From Setoptus koraiensis (Eukaryota; Arthropoda), in contig CM106586.1 of assembly GCA_048013815.1 (NCBI GenBank), positions 5,642,001 through 5,706,000 of the forward strand: 64,000 bases of DNA, given 5' to 3'. Below, one piece after another: positions 47,401 through 57,378 of the stretch (positions within the stretch are counted from its first letter, which is position 1; each line of letters starts with the position of its first letter). The position numbers were made by a program, and so were the translations under genes. The notes below the pieces were generated by a model. That model was given only the letters and a program-made list of their open reading frames with translations. It did not search any database and was not told where the DNA came from.

Positions 47401-49396
47401 TCAGCAGCTCGTCGCATGCAATCGACCAAAGTATAATAGACCTAAACTGTGATTGTTTTGCATGCTTGCATGCAAAATGCCAAGTACACAACTTGAATGA
47501 TTACATAACGAAAACAAACTTGTGTCGCTGTCTCTCTTTAGTTAGGCAAACAAAACACATCAATGAAGTATCGCGGTATCTTGCAAACAACGAGTGCATG
47601 TAGACGCAAAATATCCAGTTAAACCAATGCTGATATTTTCTTTTTCCTTTTTTTAAACAGACCTTCCAATGAAATATATTACTGCTCGTCATATCATGCG
47701 ACTTATATGGCGACTCAATTCTCTTGCTTTATTGATATTATAACTACTGTGTTGTGAACGAAAAATTACCAGGCAAGTTTCGAGAATCACAAAAGCCCAT
47801 CACCGTAATGAAAGATTTACTATGCACCAACCTACTTCTATCAAAATGTTCCTTGTATGAAACGAACACCACACTGTATGTGGTGTTCGTTTCATGTGCC
47901 CCGTGAATATGGACAGACAAAATCCAAAAATAGACTCGCTTATAGAAGAGAAAGAAGTAGATTGACAAATTCAAGGGTTTGCTTTGGCTAGTGAGACTTC
48001 GAACTGAAGAAGGTTGACGATAAGTAAGGTTTGCAATGGCGACTCCGTAATCACCGTACTTTGTTGACAAGAGTGCTAAGCTAGCAACAAGTATACGGCA
48101 AAGAGATGTGAGTGTTTAAGCTACCAATCAGATGTGAGTCATGACGATATTTAATTACATTATAAACGGATGGGTGTGATTTGAGTGTAAATATAACTTT
48201 TGTCTCCAACATGAGCAACCAAAAGCGTAGATATCTCAATCACAAGACCACAGATGCAACATGCATTACATAAGCAGTCTCGAAAAATTCCGACGGTTGA
48301 ATGTGTGGAAATAAACTAGACTAGACTGAATCACGTGGCCTCAGTGTGGGTCGTCGCGGTTGTTATCTAACCTCCAATCGACGAGGCTCAATAATGATGT
48401 CATTTACTATCACCCTCTTTAGTCAAATTTTCCATCAATGATCATTTTTGTTTGTGTCAGGCCTTAGGAAAAGCAAACAATTGTGGCCTCTGATCGTGCT
48501 CCCTGGCCGAAATTCGTATTGTATGTTTTTTTCGGAGTTGGTGGTCGTAGTTTTATTATCAATACACAGCCCAATTGTCATCCCAGCTGTGACTCGACAA
48601 ATTGCTGACTAAAATGGCGTCATGTCTAGCAGATACAGATCTCCAGTTGAATATCATCCGACGGATTCGTTGCACTGATTCGCCCTCCATCGGATCGTCA
48701 TTGAGGGATCGGTTGGGCATCGAACATAACAAATGAGGGAGCCAACAGATAAATTAGCTGATCAAATACATGGACAAGTGAAGTTGATTTGCCTCAAATA
48801 CAGCTAAATTCGATTCATGCAACGATCTCCAGACTTTCATTCGTCATTCTGATTTGTAAAGTTGGACAGAGACTGCTAATGATGCGTGTATCACACCAAC
48901 TGAGGATAAAGTGCCGTCGTTGATCTATCTAGATCTTATGAGGCATACCCTTACTGCGAACAAAATGGTTGATAGTTGTCTATCCATGGGCATTTGTCAG
49001 CCATCCTTTGTTTGTCAGATCGATATGATAGCGACCCAACGACCAAAGATTGAACTTGTCGTGTTCAGATTCTGAATTTCGGAGTGAGGGTCGTGTTTCT
49101 ATGTGTCGTTTAACGCTCCTCCGAGCGATGGAAGGATACTCTGAAATTTCTACCAAAAGTGAACGTTCTAAAATGGCAATTCGGCTCGTGTGAGTCGCAC
49201 AAAATGGACACCCAACACGAGCATAAGACTCATAGCGCATAAACTCACGACGGTCGGAATAGCTGATTTTTCACCAATGACAGGTTCGAGAACGAACAAA
49301 GAAACCACCGTTCACATGTACACACGTATGTTTTATGGTGTGATCTGTAGACAACAAAGATTTCTTATTGTTCCGTGTTGACGGTGGCAGTACTCA
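44431..49396. other. Gene-poor region
   Basis: Nearly 5 kb without a recognisable gene. ORFs such as 45131-45397 (Leu-run), 46111-46320 and 47744-48070 have no domain, signal or splice support. A perfect hairpin lies at 47857-47895 and a CT/AG run at about 45555-45582. It presumably includes the upstream regions of the ABHD gene (left) and the 49.4-kb gene (right). Confidence 0.5.
47857..47895. repeat. Perfect hairpin, 17-bp arms, 5-nt loop
   Basis: Arm 47857-47873 is the exact reverse complement of 47879-47895 with loop CTGTA: the same geometry as the hairpin at 9299, but an unrelated sequence. Confidence 0.85.
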
Positions 49397-50560
49397 TTGG
49401 ACCATACTCAATCCGTACATTCTACAACTAGCAACCTGGCATTTTATTCAAAATTTAAAATACTGAAATCATTCAAACATCTCCAAACATTTTTCAAATA
49501 TCCTGCCAACTGCTTCCGAGTGGACACAATGGTTGAAGTTACCTACCAAGACATTATAAGAAAGGACTTTTCTCTTCCTCGAGCGATTTACGAGAGGGAA
49601 CAGGGCGATTTTTCGTTCCGTGAAAAGGATTACAAGACTGCTCTGAAACACTACGAAATAGTCCTCAAAATATGCGATAGCTATAGGGACCTGCTTGCTG
49701 CTAGAATGGGTGGCATACACAAAGCGATGGCGCAGGGTGGATCGGGTCAAAAAGAACTAGATGAGCTAGTGACCAAAGGGATAAAAGATGAAACTATCAA
49801 CAATTCTACAACACCTGTAAAAGAAAAAGAGGATTTAGAGGGCTCCTTGGACGAACTCAAAGGAGAAATCCTCGGAAAAAGGCGTGACCTTGCACGCAAG
49901 TTGGCTGGTGATAATCAGCAGCGACATTCATCCAAGAACTCGGAGCCCATTCGTGGTGGCACAGCACCCTCGCTACGGAATACAAGCGTATCAGCATCGA
50001 CTAACTCGGATTATATGAATCCGTCGACATACTATTATCGAGGCTATATATTTATGTCAACACCACCGATTCATCCCTACGCACCAGAGACGATGCCAGT
50101 GTCACATCAAATCATCGACAAGATAATGCAACTGACGCTTGATTACCCAAAGCTTGAATCAGGTGACATAAGAGAGCTGCTACATTTAGAGGGAATCATC
50201 CATGAAAAGCATCAGCAACGATTAACCGAAGGACCCTTCCGTGCTTATGATGCAACCTCAGCCGCCACAAACCGTGACGATATCAACAAAAACAACACCA
50301 GCAACAAGATTACCGGCTCACAGTCTAGGGAAGACATGTCTTGCATACCATCAATAGAACTCATCTCTAGTATAAGAAGATCCACTCTTGCATCAGCATT
50401 TCCATCGACCAATAATAAATCTCAGCAATCAATCCCGTCGCGGCCTTCAGAAGCGGCCACTTCAACAGGCCGGCCAACTTATACGTGGGATTGCAGAACC
50501 CCTATCAGGCACTCCAAAGCTTCGCTCTCCGAGCTCTGTTGGGAGATGCATAACGGCTGA
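49397..50560 (+). CDS. Unrecognised protein with TPR/MIT-like helical segment
   Basis: A 387-codon ORF. An internal Met at 49529 (MVEVTYQDIIRKDFSLPRAI) is a likelier start, because the 44 residues before it look like translated leader. Residues about 57-100 after the first Met (AIYEREQGDFSFREKDYKTA then LKHYEIVLKICDS) resemble one TPR or MIT-type helix pair. A charged segment follows (DLEGSLDELKGEILGKRRDL), then a Ser/Asn-rich linker. A second ordered block is PVSHQIIDKIMQLTLDYPKL then ESGDIRELLHLEGIIHEKHQ. The tail is low-complexity. No family name can be given. It lacks a signal peptide or TM helix, so it is probably cytosolic. Codon use and length suggest a real gene rather than chance. 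Confidence 0.55.
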   Translation: MDHTQSVHSTTSNLAFYSKFKILKSFKHLQTFFKYPANCFRVDTMVEVTYQDIIRKDFSLPRAIYEREQGDFSFREKDYKTALKHYEIVLKICDSYRDLLAARMGGIHKAMAQGGSGQKELDELVTKGIKDETINNSTTPVKEKEDLEGSLDELKGEILGKRRDLARKLAGDNQQRHSSKNSEPIRGGTAPSLRNTSVSASTNSDYMNPSTYYYRGYIFMSTPPIHPYAPETMPVSHQIIDKIMQLTLDYPKLESGDIRELLHLEGIIHEKHQQRLTEGPFRAYDATSAATNRDDINKNNTSNKITGSQSREDMSCIPSIELISSIRRSTLASAFPSTNNKSQQSIPSRPSEAATSTGRPTYTWDCRTPIRHSKASLSELCWEMHNG

Positions 50561-50639
50561 CCAAGAATGAAAACTGACACTACACCGGTAGCTAAAACCA
50601 CGACAGCTACAGAAAAGAGGGATTAATAAATCAGTTTTC

Positions 50640-52090
50640 GTTTCGTTGATCAAATGGTCTTCGCACTCGCTAGAGCTGTTTTGTACAATTGTCGAGGGGC
50701 ATTTTGTCCGAAAAGACAAAAGGCCGCCAATGCTGCGAGCCCCATCCTTGTCTCTCCTTAATTCTATCCTCAATGTGAAACCGTTTCTTGTCGACCTCAT
50801 CGGATATTTTGCAATCGTTTTTCTCACTTTTTCAAAGTTTTCATCGGTGTTATTTTATAAGCTCATACAGAACTGGCCTGAATGAGAAGAATGTCATGTG
50901 CAATTCAGAGCCGCCATGAAGAGAGTCCATGAGGACGGACATTGACACCTCTTCAACTCGGGCCACAACAATAAAATTAAGCAACAATTATGATGCAATC
51001 GTGTCTCTGTCAGCTTTTGAAGACAATTGACTGTTTAGTTGAGGCCTTGGCAACATACCAACGGCAAGGCTGACGATTTGAGAGCAAGAAAGGAATTTCT
51101 CAAACTGTTTTCCGACACTAGTCAACCATCTTCATCCAGCGACACCATCAGTCATTTGATGGATGCACAGTCGCCTCGATTACTATCTCGGCCTCTACAA
51201 GTTATGTAAAAAATATTATACCACCATCGGCATCGCACATGATTGTCACCTTGCCAACAATTACGGCAGTAAAGACACCGACGCCGACGACGAGGGCACC
51301 ACAAATCACTCAAACGATAGTAAAGTTGACGTGTGACGTGCGTTGATGTCAGTGCCATACGAGAGTTGCTATGTCTCGAGAAGCTTGATCGCTAAAAGCA
51401 GCAGCACCAATTCGCCGGAAGTCAGTCCAATGCACTAGACGAGGCTTCGATAGACATCAGGATTTGCTAACTCAACAATGGTGGCATTGAGATGGCACGC
51501 ACAGTTGCCACTGGGTCCAGACAAAACGGACCGCTGTACACATCCTGATAGATATCCTGATCTGATATTCTGACTTTCTGATATTCTCGTTCTGATGTAC
51601 CATCACTGGTCATAATTTTTCAGATAAAACGCGATGCAATCTCCTAAGTAAAAGTGACTAATCATCAGCAGTCTTATAAATCAGCTTCGACGGCTGTCAT
51701 TTTGGCCGCCAATATATCGCCTAGACAGTCGGTATCGTGGCACCAACAGCAACACCGACCTCACTTCTGTGGACTTTGGATTGCATGCACTCTATCGAGC
51801 ATGCGATCCAAACAATCCATTGTCAATGACAAAGATTTCGAGAACAGCGCCGACTTCGAAGTCGTTTTCGGGAGCGATATCATGGCCAAAGGCGCCTGAA
51901 GAGATCTCGACACCATCGAGAAAATACTGAGAAAACATTGAGGAAATCAAGTCGACCTTAAGCTATCTCCAGCAACAATGTGCCATCGATATGCATCGGC
52001 GGCACTATCTGATGAGCGATTCAAATCCAAAAGTCGACTGCGCGACGATTGGAGAGTCTTCATATATTCGTACCTCACTTTTTAGCGCCA
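50640..52090. other. Possible decayed coding sequence
   Basis: Several short stretches read like protein but are interrupted. An example is 51076-51204 (+) reading ADDLRARKEFLKLFSDTSQP before a stop; another is 51654-51899 (+). They do not join by obvious splicing. With the DBR1 fragment immediately to the right, this looks like a region of duplicated, eroded exons. Assignment is weak. Confidence 0.3.
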
Positions 52091-52255
52091 CTATAACCGT
52101 CGATCAACGTCGACAGATAATTGGAGGCATCACAATTGTCAGCGACGGATATTTTACGCTTGTGTATGCTTTTGCTTGCCAGAGTAACAGTTGCGAAAGT
52201 TGCCATAATGACAGAATTGGTGCCTGTCAGTGTGACAGTCACCACTAACAGCTTA
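52091..52255 (-). pseudogene. DBR1 pseudogene fragment
   Basis: The sequence aligns to about 35626-35820 of the DBR1 gene in the same orientation. Shared landmarks are GACAGATAATTGGAGGC and a run near GTGCCTG...CACTAACA. On the minus strand one frame reads VSGDCHTDRHQ and NCYSGKQKHTQA, another CDASNYLSTL, matching DBR1 SGDCQTVRHQ, NYYSGKQKIPK and HEASNYLSTL. There is at least one frameshift or stop, and about 40 bp (PPKFYQL region) are missing. Only about 50 codons of the phosphoesterase domain are present, so it cannot be functional. Divergence looks substantial, so the duplication is old relative to the DENND5 copy. Confidence 0.75.
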
Positions 52256-53691
52256 TCGTTAGCTGGTCGCAAGCCGTCGTCAACAACAACAACGACAACC
52301 CGTCCGACAGTGCAGTAGTTGATTATGTTGTGCGTCTATTGCGATTCGTTTTTTTCTTACTAAAAAGTTGCTCGCCAGTGTTATCTTCAAGATGGTTAAG
52401 TTCTTTTAGCTAGAAAAGAATTCTCTCTTCGAGTCCGCCCTCGCTCGCTCGCTCGCCGACTGAAGGCTGACTGCTGAATGTCCAACGTGAGTTGCCACAC
52501 TGACATTGTTTGTTTACTACGGGTTGTTGTTAGTGTTGTTGTTTTCGTTGTTGTATAATAAGAGAAAGACAACAACAACAACTGGCAACTCATGAATGGG
52601 TTGCCTCTTGTTGAATATTTTTCTCGTTGCTGTTGCTGAGTCAGTCGAACACTATGAGTCTACTGTTTCTATGCTGTCTTCATTTGCTCTAACCTTTGTC
52701 TCAAATTTATGAGTTGCTGGCAGCGTCGTCGATGACAAGAAGATGCTGCCAACGATCCGGCTCGAACACAACCTGTCATCTATTGGCTGAAGCCACGCTA
52801 AAATTATCATTAGTAGCCGTCAAATCGGAGATTTTCGCCATATCAGTTGTGTGAGGATATAACTATATATATATAAAGGCATATACTCGATTGTTATGTA
52901 ACGAAAACGACGACAATATCTGGTGTAACAATTTTCAGCAACGAACGAGAGCCAGCAGAGAAAAGGAAATAATCATTGTTTATTATTAATCCAGTAAACT
53001 AGTTTGAATAGAGGAGTAGCGTCTCGTCGTCGTCTCAAGCGCTTTGTAACAGTATCCAATGTGGATGGCCTTGGTCGTCAATACTGCTACCTCTACCACT
53101 ATCACTATCGCTAGCACTAAATGATTAAACACATTTACATTCATTTTATTTATATTTAGTTGTTAGTGATCGTGCACAGTTGAGTGAAAATTAAATAAAC
53201 TAGCCGGTTAGTTAGTTGCGTCAGCATTAACGCAACAAGTGCCAGCAGCATAATATCAGTAATAGTAACAAGTGAAGCGCATTTTTTCCAGACGCAAATA
53301 CAAACCAACAAATTCATCACCTGTTGTTACACCTGTAGTACACCAAAATCACAGTGAGCGTGAATTTGTATGCGCACAAGTCAAGACGCATTTCTTCTTC
53401 TTGACCATCAAAAAGAAGCCAGCTACACAAACAATCACGTCCCATCTAACGAACAAAATACTCATCTATTATTTGGGACCTCTATTATTAGTCCTCTACG
53501 AATTTCCAACCGCAAATTCCAGCAGGTAGTATCGATTCGATCGGATGTCATTCGAATAAATCAAATCAATCAATAGAAGGAACAACGAAAGAAATTTTTT
53601 CGAGTGAACATGCAGCCACACTGATCGGCAGAAAATCACCGATTATCGTTGTCAGGGTCACATATTATTTGATCTAATTAATTTTATTACA
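52256..53691. other. Intergenic / MOSPD2 5' region
   Basis: GTT/AAC-rich low complexity at 52525-52580 and CT-rich DNA at 52425-52460. The MOSPD2 5' leader probably starts somewhere in 53000-53600. ORFs 53272-53529 and 53370-53576 overlap in different frames and are not supported. Confidence 0.45.
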
Positions 53692-55401
53692 ATGACGGGA
53701 ACTCTGGCGGTCACAAATCTGGCCGGTTCGGCCCAATACGGCAAACTCAACGGAGTCGCTCCGCAAATGCCCAACGGAAAGGCAAATGGATCGGCGGACG
53801 CAAATAGCAACAGCAAAAGTGCCCTGGCTTTGGTGGAGGTGAGACAAAAATTTGTCCAGTATGCCGAAAAGAATCCCGACAAGGTAAACGAACGCGACCT
53901 GGAGCGCCTCAAAACCGACGACTGGTATTTGAAGCGTTACCTGTTGGCCAGAAATCGAAAGGTCCAAGACACTCTAGACATGCTCAAGCACACAATGGAA
54001 TGGCGCAACGAATTTGGCATTCACCTGTCAGAAGATTCCATGTTTCCGCAGGAATTCTATAAAATAGGCGCCCTGTTTCCGTACGAGAACGACAAAAAGG
54101 GCAATTTGTGTCTGTACATGCGCATCAAATATCACAAGAAAATCACTGAATTAGTTGAGGTAGAGAAACACTTTCTGGTGCACACCTTTGAGAAAATAGA
54201 TCGTATAACCAACGGCAATGGATTGGTGATCGTGTTCGATTGTCACGAGGCCGGCTACGCTAATTGCGACGTAGAATTTCTGCAATTCTTGATTTCGTGT
54301 GCCACCGAACACGCGCCCGTCGGACTTCAATACATCATAGTGTACAAGTTGCCCTGGGTACTGAATGCCTTTTGGAGTTTGGCCCGAAAATTGTTGCCCA
54401 CTTACCTGGCGAACCGGGTGCGCTTCTGTGACGAAACAAGCGTTTTGCAGTACATAGACAAGGACAAATTGCCCGACTATATGGGCGGCTCTTGCCGGCG
54501 CAACTACCGCTGGATTCCGCCCGGCAGCCCGTCGGTGTTCAAGCTGGCCCACGCGTACGGAATCTCCGACGAGGACATCGAGGTGCTGTTGCCTCAGTTT
54601 CAGGCATTTCTCGATGAGGCCGACGAGGCGCTCAGGAGTAGCGACTACGTAGATCCGCCCGTAGCGATAACGCAATACATGAACAATGCCGAGATCGCCC
54701 GCGATATGATGGCCGACTTAGTGCTAGGTTCCGGCGAGCGCGGCCAAACGGACACCGTGGCAAGCAACATCAGCAAATCACAGCACCATCCAAACGTTAT
54801 CCAACCCGTTGATTACGACGAGTCGCTGGTGCGCGTATTTCCGCAACAATTTTGCTTATTTACACCTGATTCATTTGATGGTATATATTACGCAACCCTG
54901 ACCATTTTCAATCCTAGCCAACAAGATACTCTTGCTTTCAAGCTTCGAACAAACAGACCAACGGCCTATCGGGTTCCGCAGGCCCGAGGATTGGTGCCGC
55001 CGAGCGCGTCTGTTAAGCTCTACATATCACTATTGGAGGAGCACGAACAAGAGGACAAGTTTCTATTAATTGCTCAACGCGTGCCAGGACACGTAGAAAA
55101 GATGTCGGCCAATGAGTTCGAGTCTATCTGGCAACAACAATCCAATGATGACAAACAACAAACATGTGTGAGATTGGCCTCTCAAATCAGACGAGACGCC
55201 CAACTAGCCACTGTTTCCAGTTGCGGCCAAACAACAAACAAGAGAAAGCGATCATTGTCTAAACAACAACAATTGAACAGTGGCTCCCAGATACACGAGT
55301 TGATGGCCACTTGCCATTCGTTGAAACGAAGCCAGACTCTTTCAATACTCATCAATGTTATACTCTTGTTGATTATCATAAATCTTTTATACTTCAAGTG
55401 A
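53692..55401 (+). CDS. MOSPD2: MOSPD2: CRAL-TRIO + MSP domain ER tether
   Basis: A 569-aa single exon. After a low-complexity N-terminus (about 1-45), the CRAL-TRIO N and lipid-binding domain runs from about 50 to 280: DDWYLKRYLLARNRKVQDTL, FLQFLISCATEHAPVGLQYI, NRVRFCDETSVLQYIDKDKL and PDYMGGSC. The MSP domain (about 380-480) includes TLTIFNPSQQDTLAFKLRTN and RPTAYRVPQARGLVPPSASV. A C-terminal helix, ILINVILLLIIINLLYF, anchors it in the ER. In vertebrates MOSPD2 uses its MSP domain to bind FFAT motifs on partner proteins, forming ER contacts with endosomes, mitochondria and Golgi, and on lipid droplets. The domain order and TM tail match; the length is slightly above the human 518 aa. An AATAAA at 55605-55610 gives a short 3' UTR. 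The antisense ORFs here are shadows. Confidence 0.93.
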   Translation: MTGTLAVTNLAGSAQYGKLNGVAPQMPNGKANGSADANSNSKSALALVEVRQKFVQYAEKNPDKVNERDLERLKTDDWYLKRYLLARNRKVQDTLDMLKHTMEWRNEFGIHLSEDSMFPQEFYKIGALFPYENDKKGNLCLYMRIKYHKKITELVEVEKHFLVHTFEKIDRITNGNGLVIVFDCHEAGYANCDVEFLQFLISCATEHAPVGLQYIIVYKLPWVLNAFWSLARKLLPTYLANRVRFCDETSVLQYIDKDKLPDYMGGSCRRNYRWIPPGSPSVFKLAHAYGISDEDIEVLLPQFQAFLDEADEALRSSDYVDPPVAITQYMNNAEIARDMMADLVLGSGERGQTDTVASNISKSQHHPNVIQPVDYDESLVRVFPQQFCLFTPDSFDGIYYATLTIFNPSQQDTLAFKLRTNRPTAYRVPQARGLVPPSASVKLYISLLEEHEQEDKFLLIAQRVPGHVEKMSANEFESIWQQQSNDDKQQTCVRLASQIRRDAQLATVSSCGQTTNKRKRSLSKQQQLNSGSQIHELMATCHSLKRSQTLSILINVILLLIIINLLYFK

Positions 55402-55604
55402 CTACAAGTGATTTCATCAATCCAATCAATTTCCACAATCAATGGGCATCATGATATATTTGTAATATTCTCATTATCAATTGTCAGACACACACCTCGC
55501 GTCGTGTGCATCTAGTTTTAACCATGACGGTCTATGTCTAATCATCATCAAAACCATCATTACTATTATTATTATCATTTTTATTAATATTATTGATCAA
55601 ATGC

Positions 55605-55610
55605 AATAAA
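55605..55610 (+). promoter_or_regulatory. Polyadenylation signal for MOSPD2
   Basis: AATAAA 204 bp after the MOSPD2 stop; no better candidate is closer. Confidence 0.5.
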
Positions 55611-55779
55611 CAGATGGTCGTAAGAAGTGTCTGTGGTTGTGTAATAAATGGTCTTGTCGGACCGAAAGACTGTAGTAATATTGCTAATTAACTGTAACCT
55701 GGATTCCAAGTGTTGCTCTTTATTATGTCCATTCACTATGCAAGCAACCTTTATTACAGTAAGTATATGAAACAGCTGA

Positions 55780-56961
55780 TCATGGCAACATCCTTTCTAA
55801 ATACCAGCCATTCTCGGCTTTTTTAGTCACCTTATCGTCAATGGTCTCATTGTTTGTGTCAACCTTACGAAATATCAATCGATCGTGCACTCGATTTGTG
55901 TTCCCTTGCCAAAACTCGAAGTAACTTGGCACAATTAGATATCCTCCCCTAAAATCGTGACAGATAGTAATCGATAGACAGGAGACCGTTAATAATGAAA
56001 TATCTTACCCACTACATGCCGCTCGGTTGTGTATGATATGAAATCTGTCCGTTTAGAATTTCATGCGAGTAACTTACCAGGTTGCGGGTTTAGGGGGTAC
56101 ACTGTCGCCCAGGGAGGCCTTCAATGAATCATACTTTTTCATCAACTCATCTCGACTCGATATAAGAGATGTTTGATCACTGATTGCGGCCCCAATTTGA
56201 CTCGATTGAGGCCTCCGCTTGAAATATGTCTCAGCGACTTCTTGTGGCAATTTCTCAGCTTTACCTTCGATGCGAACTTGACGATTGCACGAGTCCCAAT
56301 AAAAGAGCAGTGCCACATTAGGATTTTCTTCCTGTTAGATACAATTAAAAATTGATTATTATTGTGAGAATAACAGATTATTCATCGTCACATGTTACTA
56401 CAAAAGTAGCTGGCAAATTATCTGAGGTAACCTACAATATCCCTTCCTTTATGGCTACTGTAGTGAGTGAAGAATCTGAATCCGTCATCACCAAATCCTT
56501 TCAAGAGCACCATCCTCGAAGAAGGCGTTCCTGCCCTGTGACAAACGTAGCGAATTGAATTGTGGATGATTATTTGATTCAACTGTCTGACAAGAGAAGT
56601 AATAATTTTGTTTTTTTTTCCTCAATCGAATTGGTCATTCATACTTATTGACGGTGCTGATTGAGAATGCATTCGGTTCGTAGACTGATTTGCTTTGTTT
56701 GACCAATTCAAACCAATTGGAAAAGAGCTTTATTGGATCTAAAGTGTCCAGTCTCGACTCATCAATGCCATCCTCGTGATCTCTGTAGGGTTTTCGCATG
56801 TCGGACAAATCCACTTGAGCGCAGCCCGGAACTGAAGTGGACATTTTGGAATAATTTGATTTATTTAACGCTCTGCTAATTAATGATACTGAGAGCTTAA
56901 ACATACTATTATCAATAATCCGATAATGATATGAAATTGAAACAGATGATGAAAGTTTCAA
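55780..56961 (-). CDS. PNPO: Pyridoxamine/pyridoxine 5'-phosphate oxidase
   Basis: Four exons: 56961-56645, 56535-56436, 56331-56078 and 55948-55780. All phases agree ([39 protein letters not shown]), 279 aa. The FMN-binding split-barrel blocks [22 protein letters not shown] and [21 protein letters not shown] are present. The C-terminal signature is complete: [20 protein letters not shown] then VHDRLIFR and GWYLERMLP. The enzyme makes pyridoxal 5'-phosphate from PNP/PMP with FMN and O2 in the vitamin B6 salvage pathway. Three in-frame Mets are possible starts (56961, 56904, 56841). The region between the first two and the third is basic and Ser-rich and could be a mitochondrial presequence, while 56841 gives a cytosolic form. 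The gene converges on MOSPD2 and diverges from SLC35C1 418 bp away. Confidence 0.95.
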
Positions 56962-57378
56962 TTATTTATACAGTGTATTTTGAGCCACAACAGATTTGGT
57001 CACTGATGGCCAATAAACCAAGCGCATGCTTGAACATATGATCGTCCTAGGTGCTTGTCAATAAACCCGTGGCGCAAGTCCAAACAAACAGGATATTTTT
57101 AACATTGTCATTGTATTTATTTTATTACTCAGCGTTTATGATCATCATTATGCTGTTATTCTACCAGTGTGCATTTGGATGGAACTTACAATAGCAGGAA
57201 ATGACGATAAACCTCGGATATCTTCAATATCTTAATACAACCTAAACCGGATCAATCAAATCAATTTCGGCCCTTTTTACAGCCATATGTTCAGCCATAA
57301 TTAGACAGACCCTGTTAGATGAAATCTTTTATTCAAATATATCGACAAATGCTTTCCAGCTAGCTGTAACCAATCATC

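Noticed and set aside
54151-54675. 174-aa minus ORF
   Set aside because: Antisense shadow of the MOSPD2 CRAL-TRIO region.
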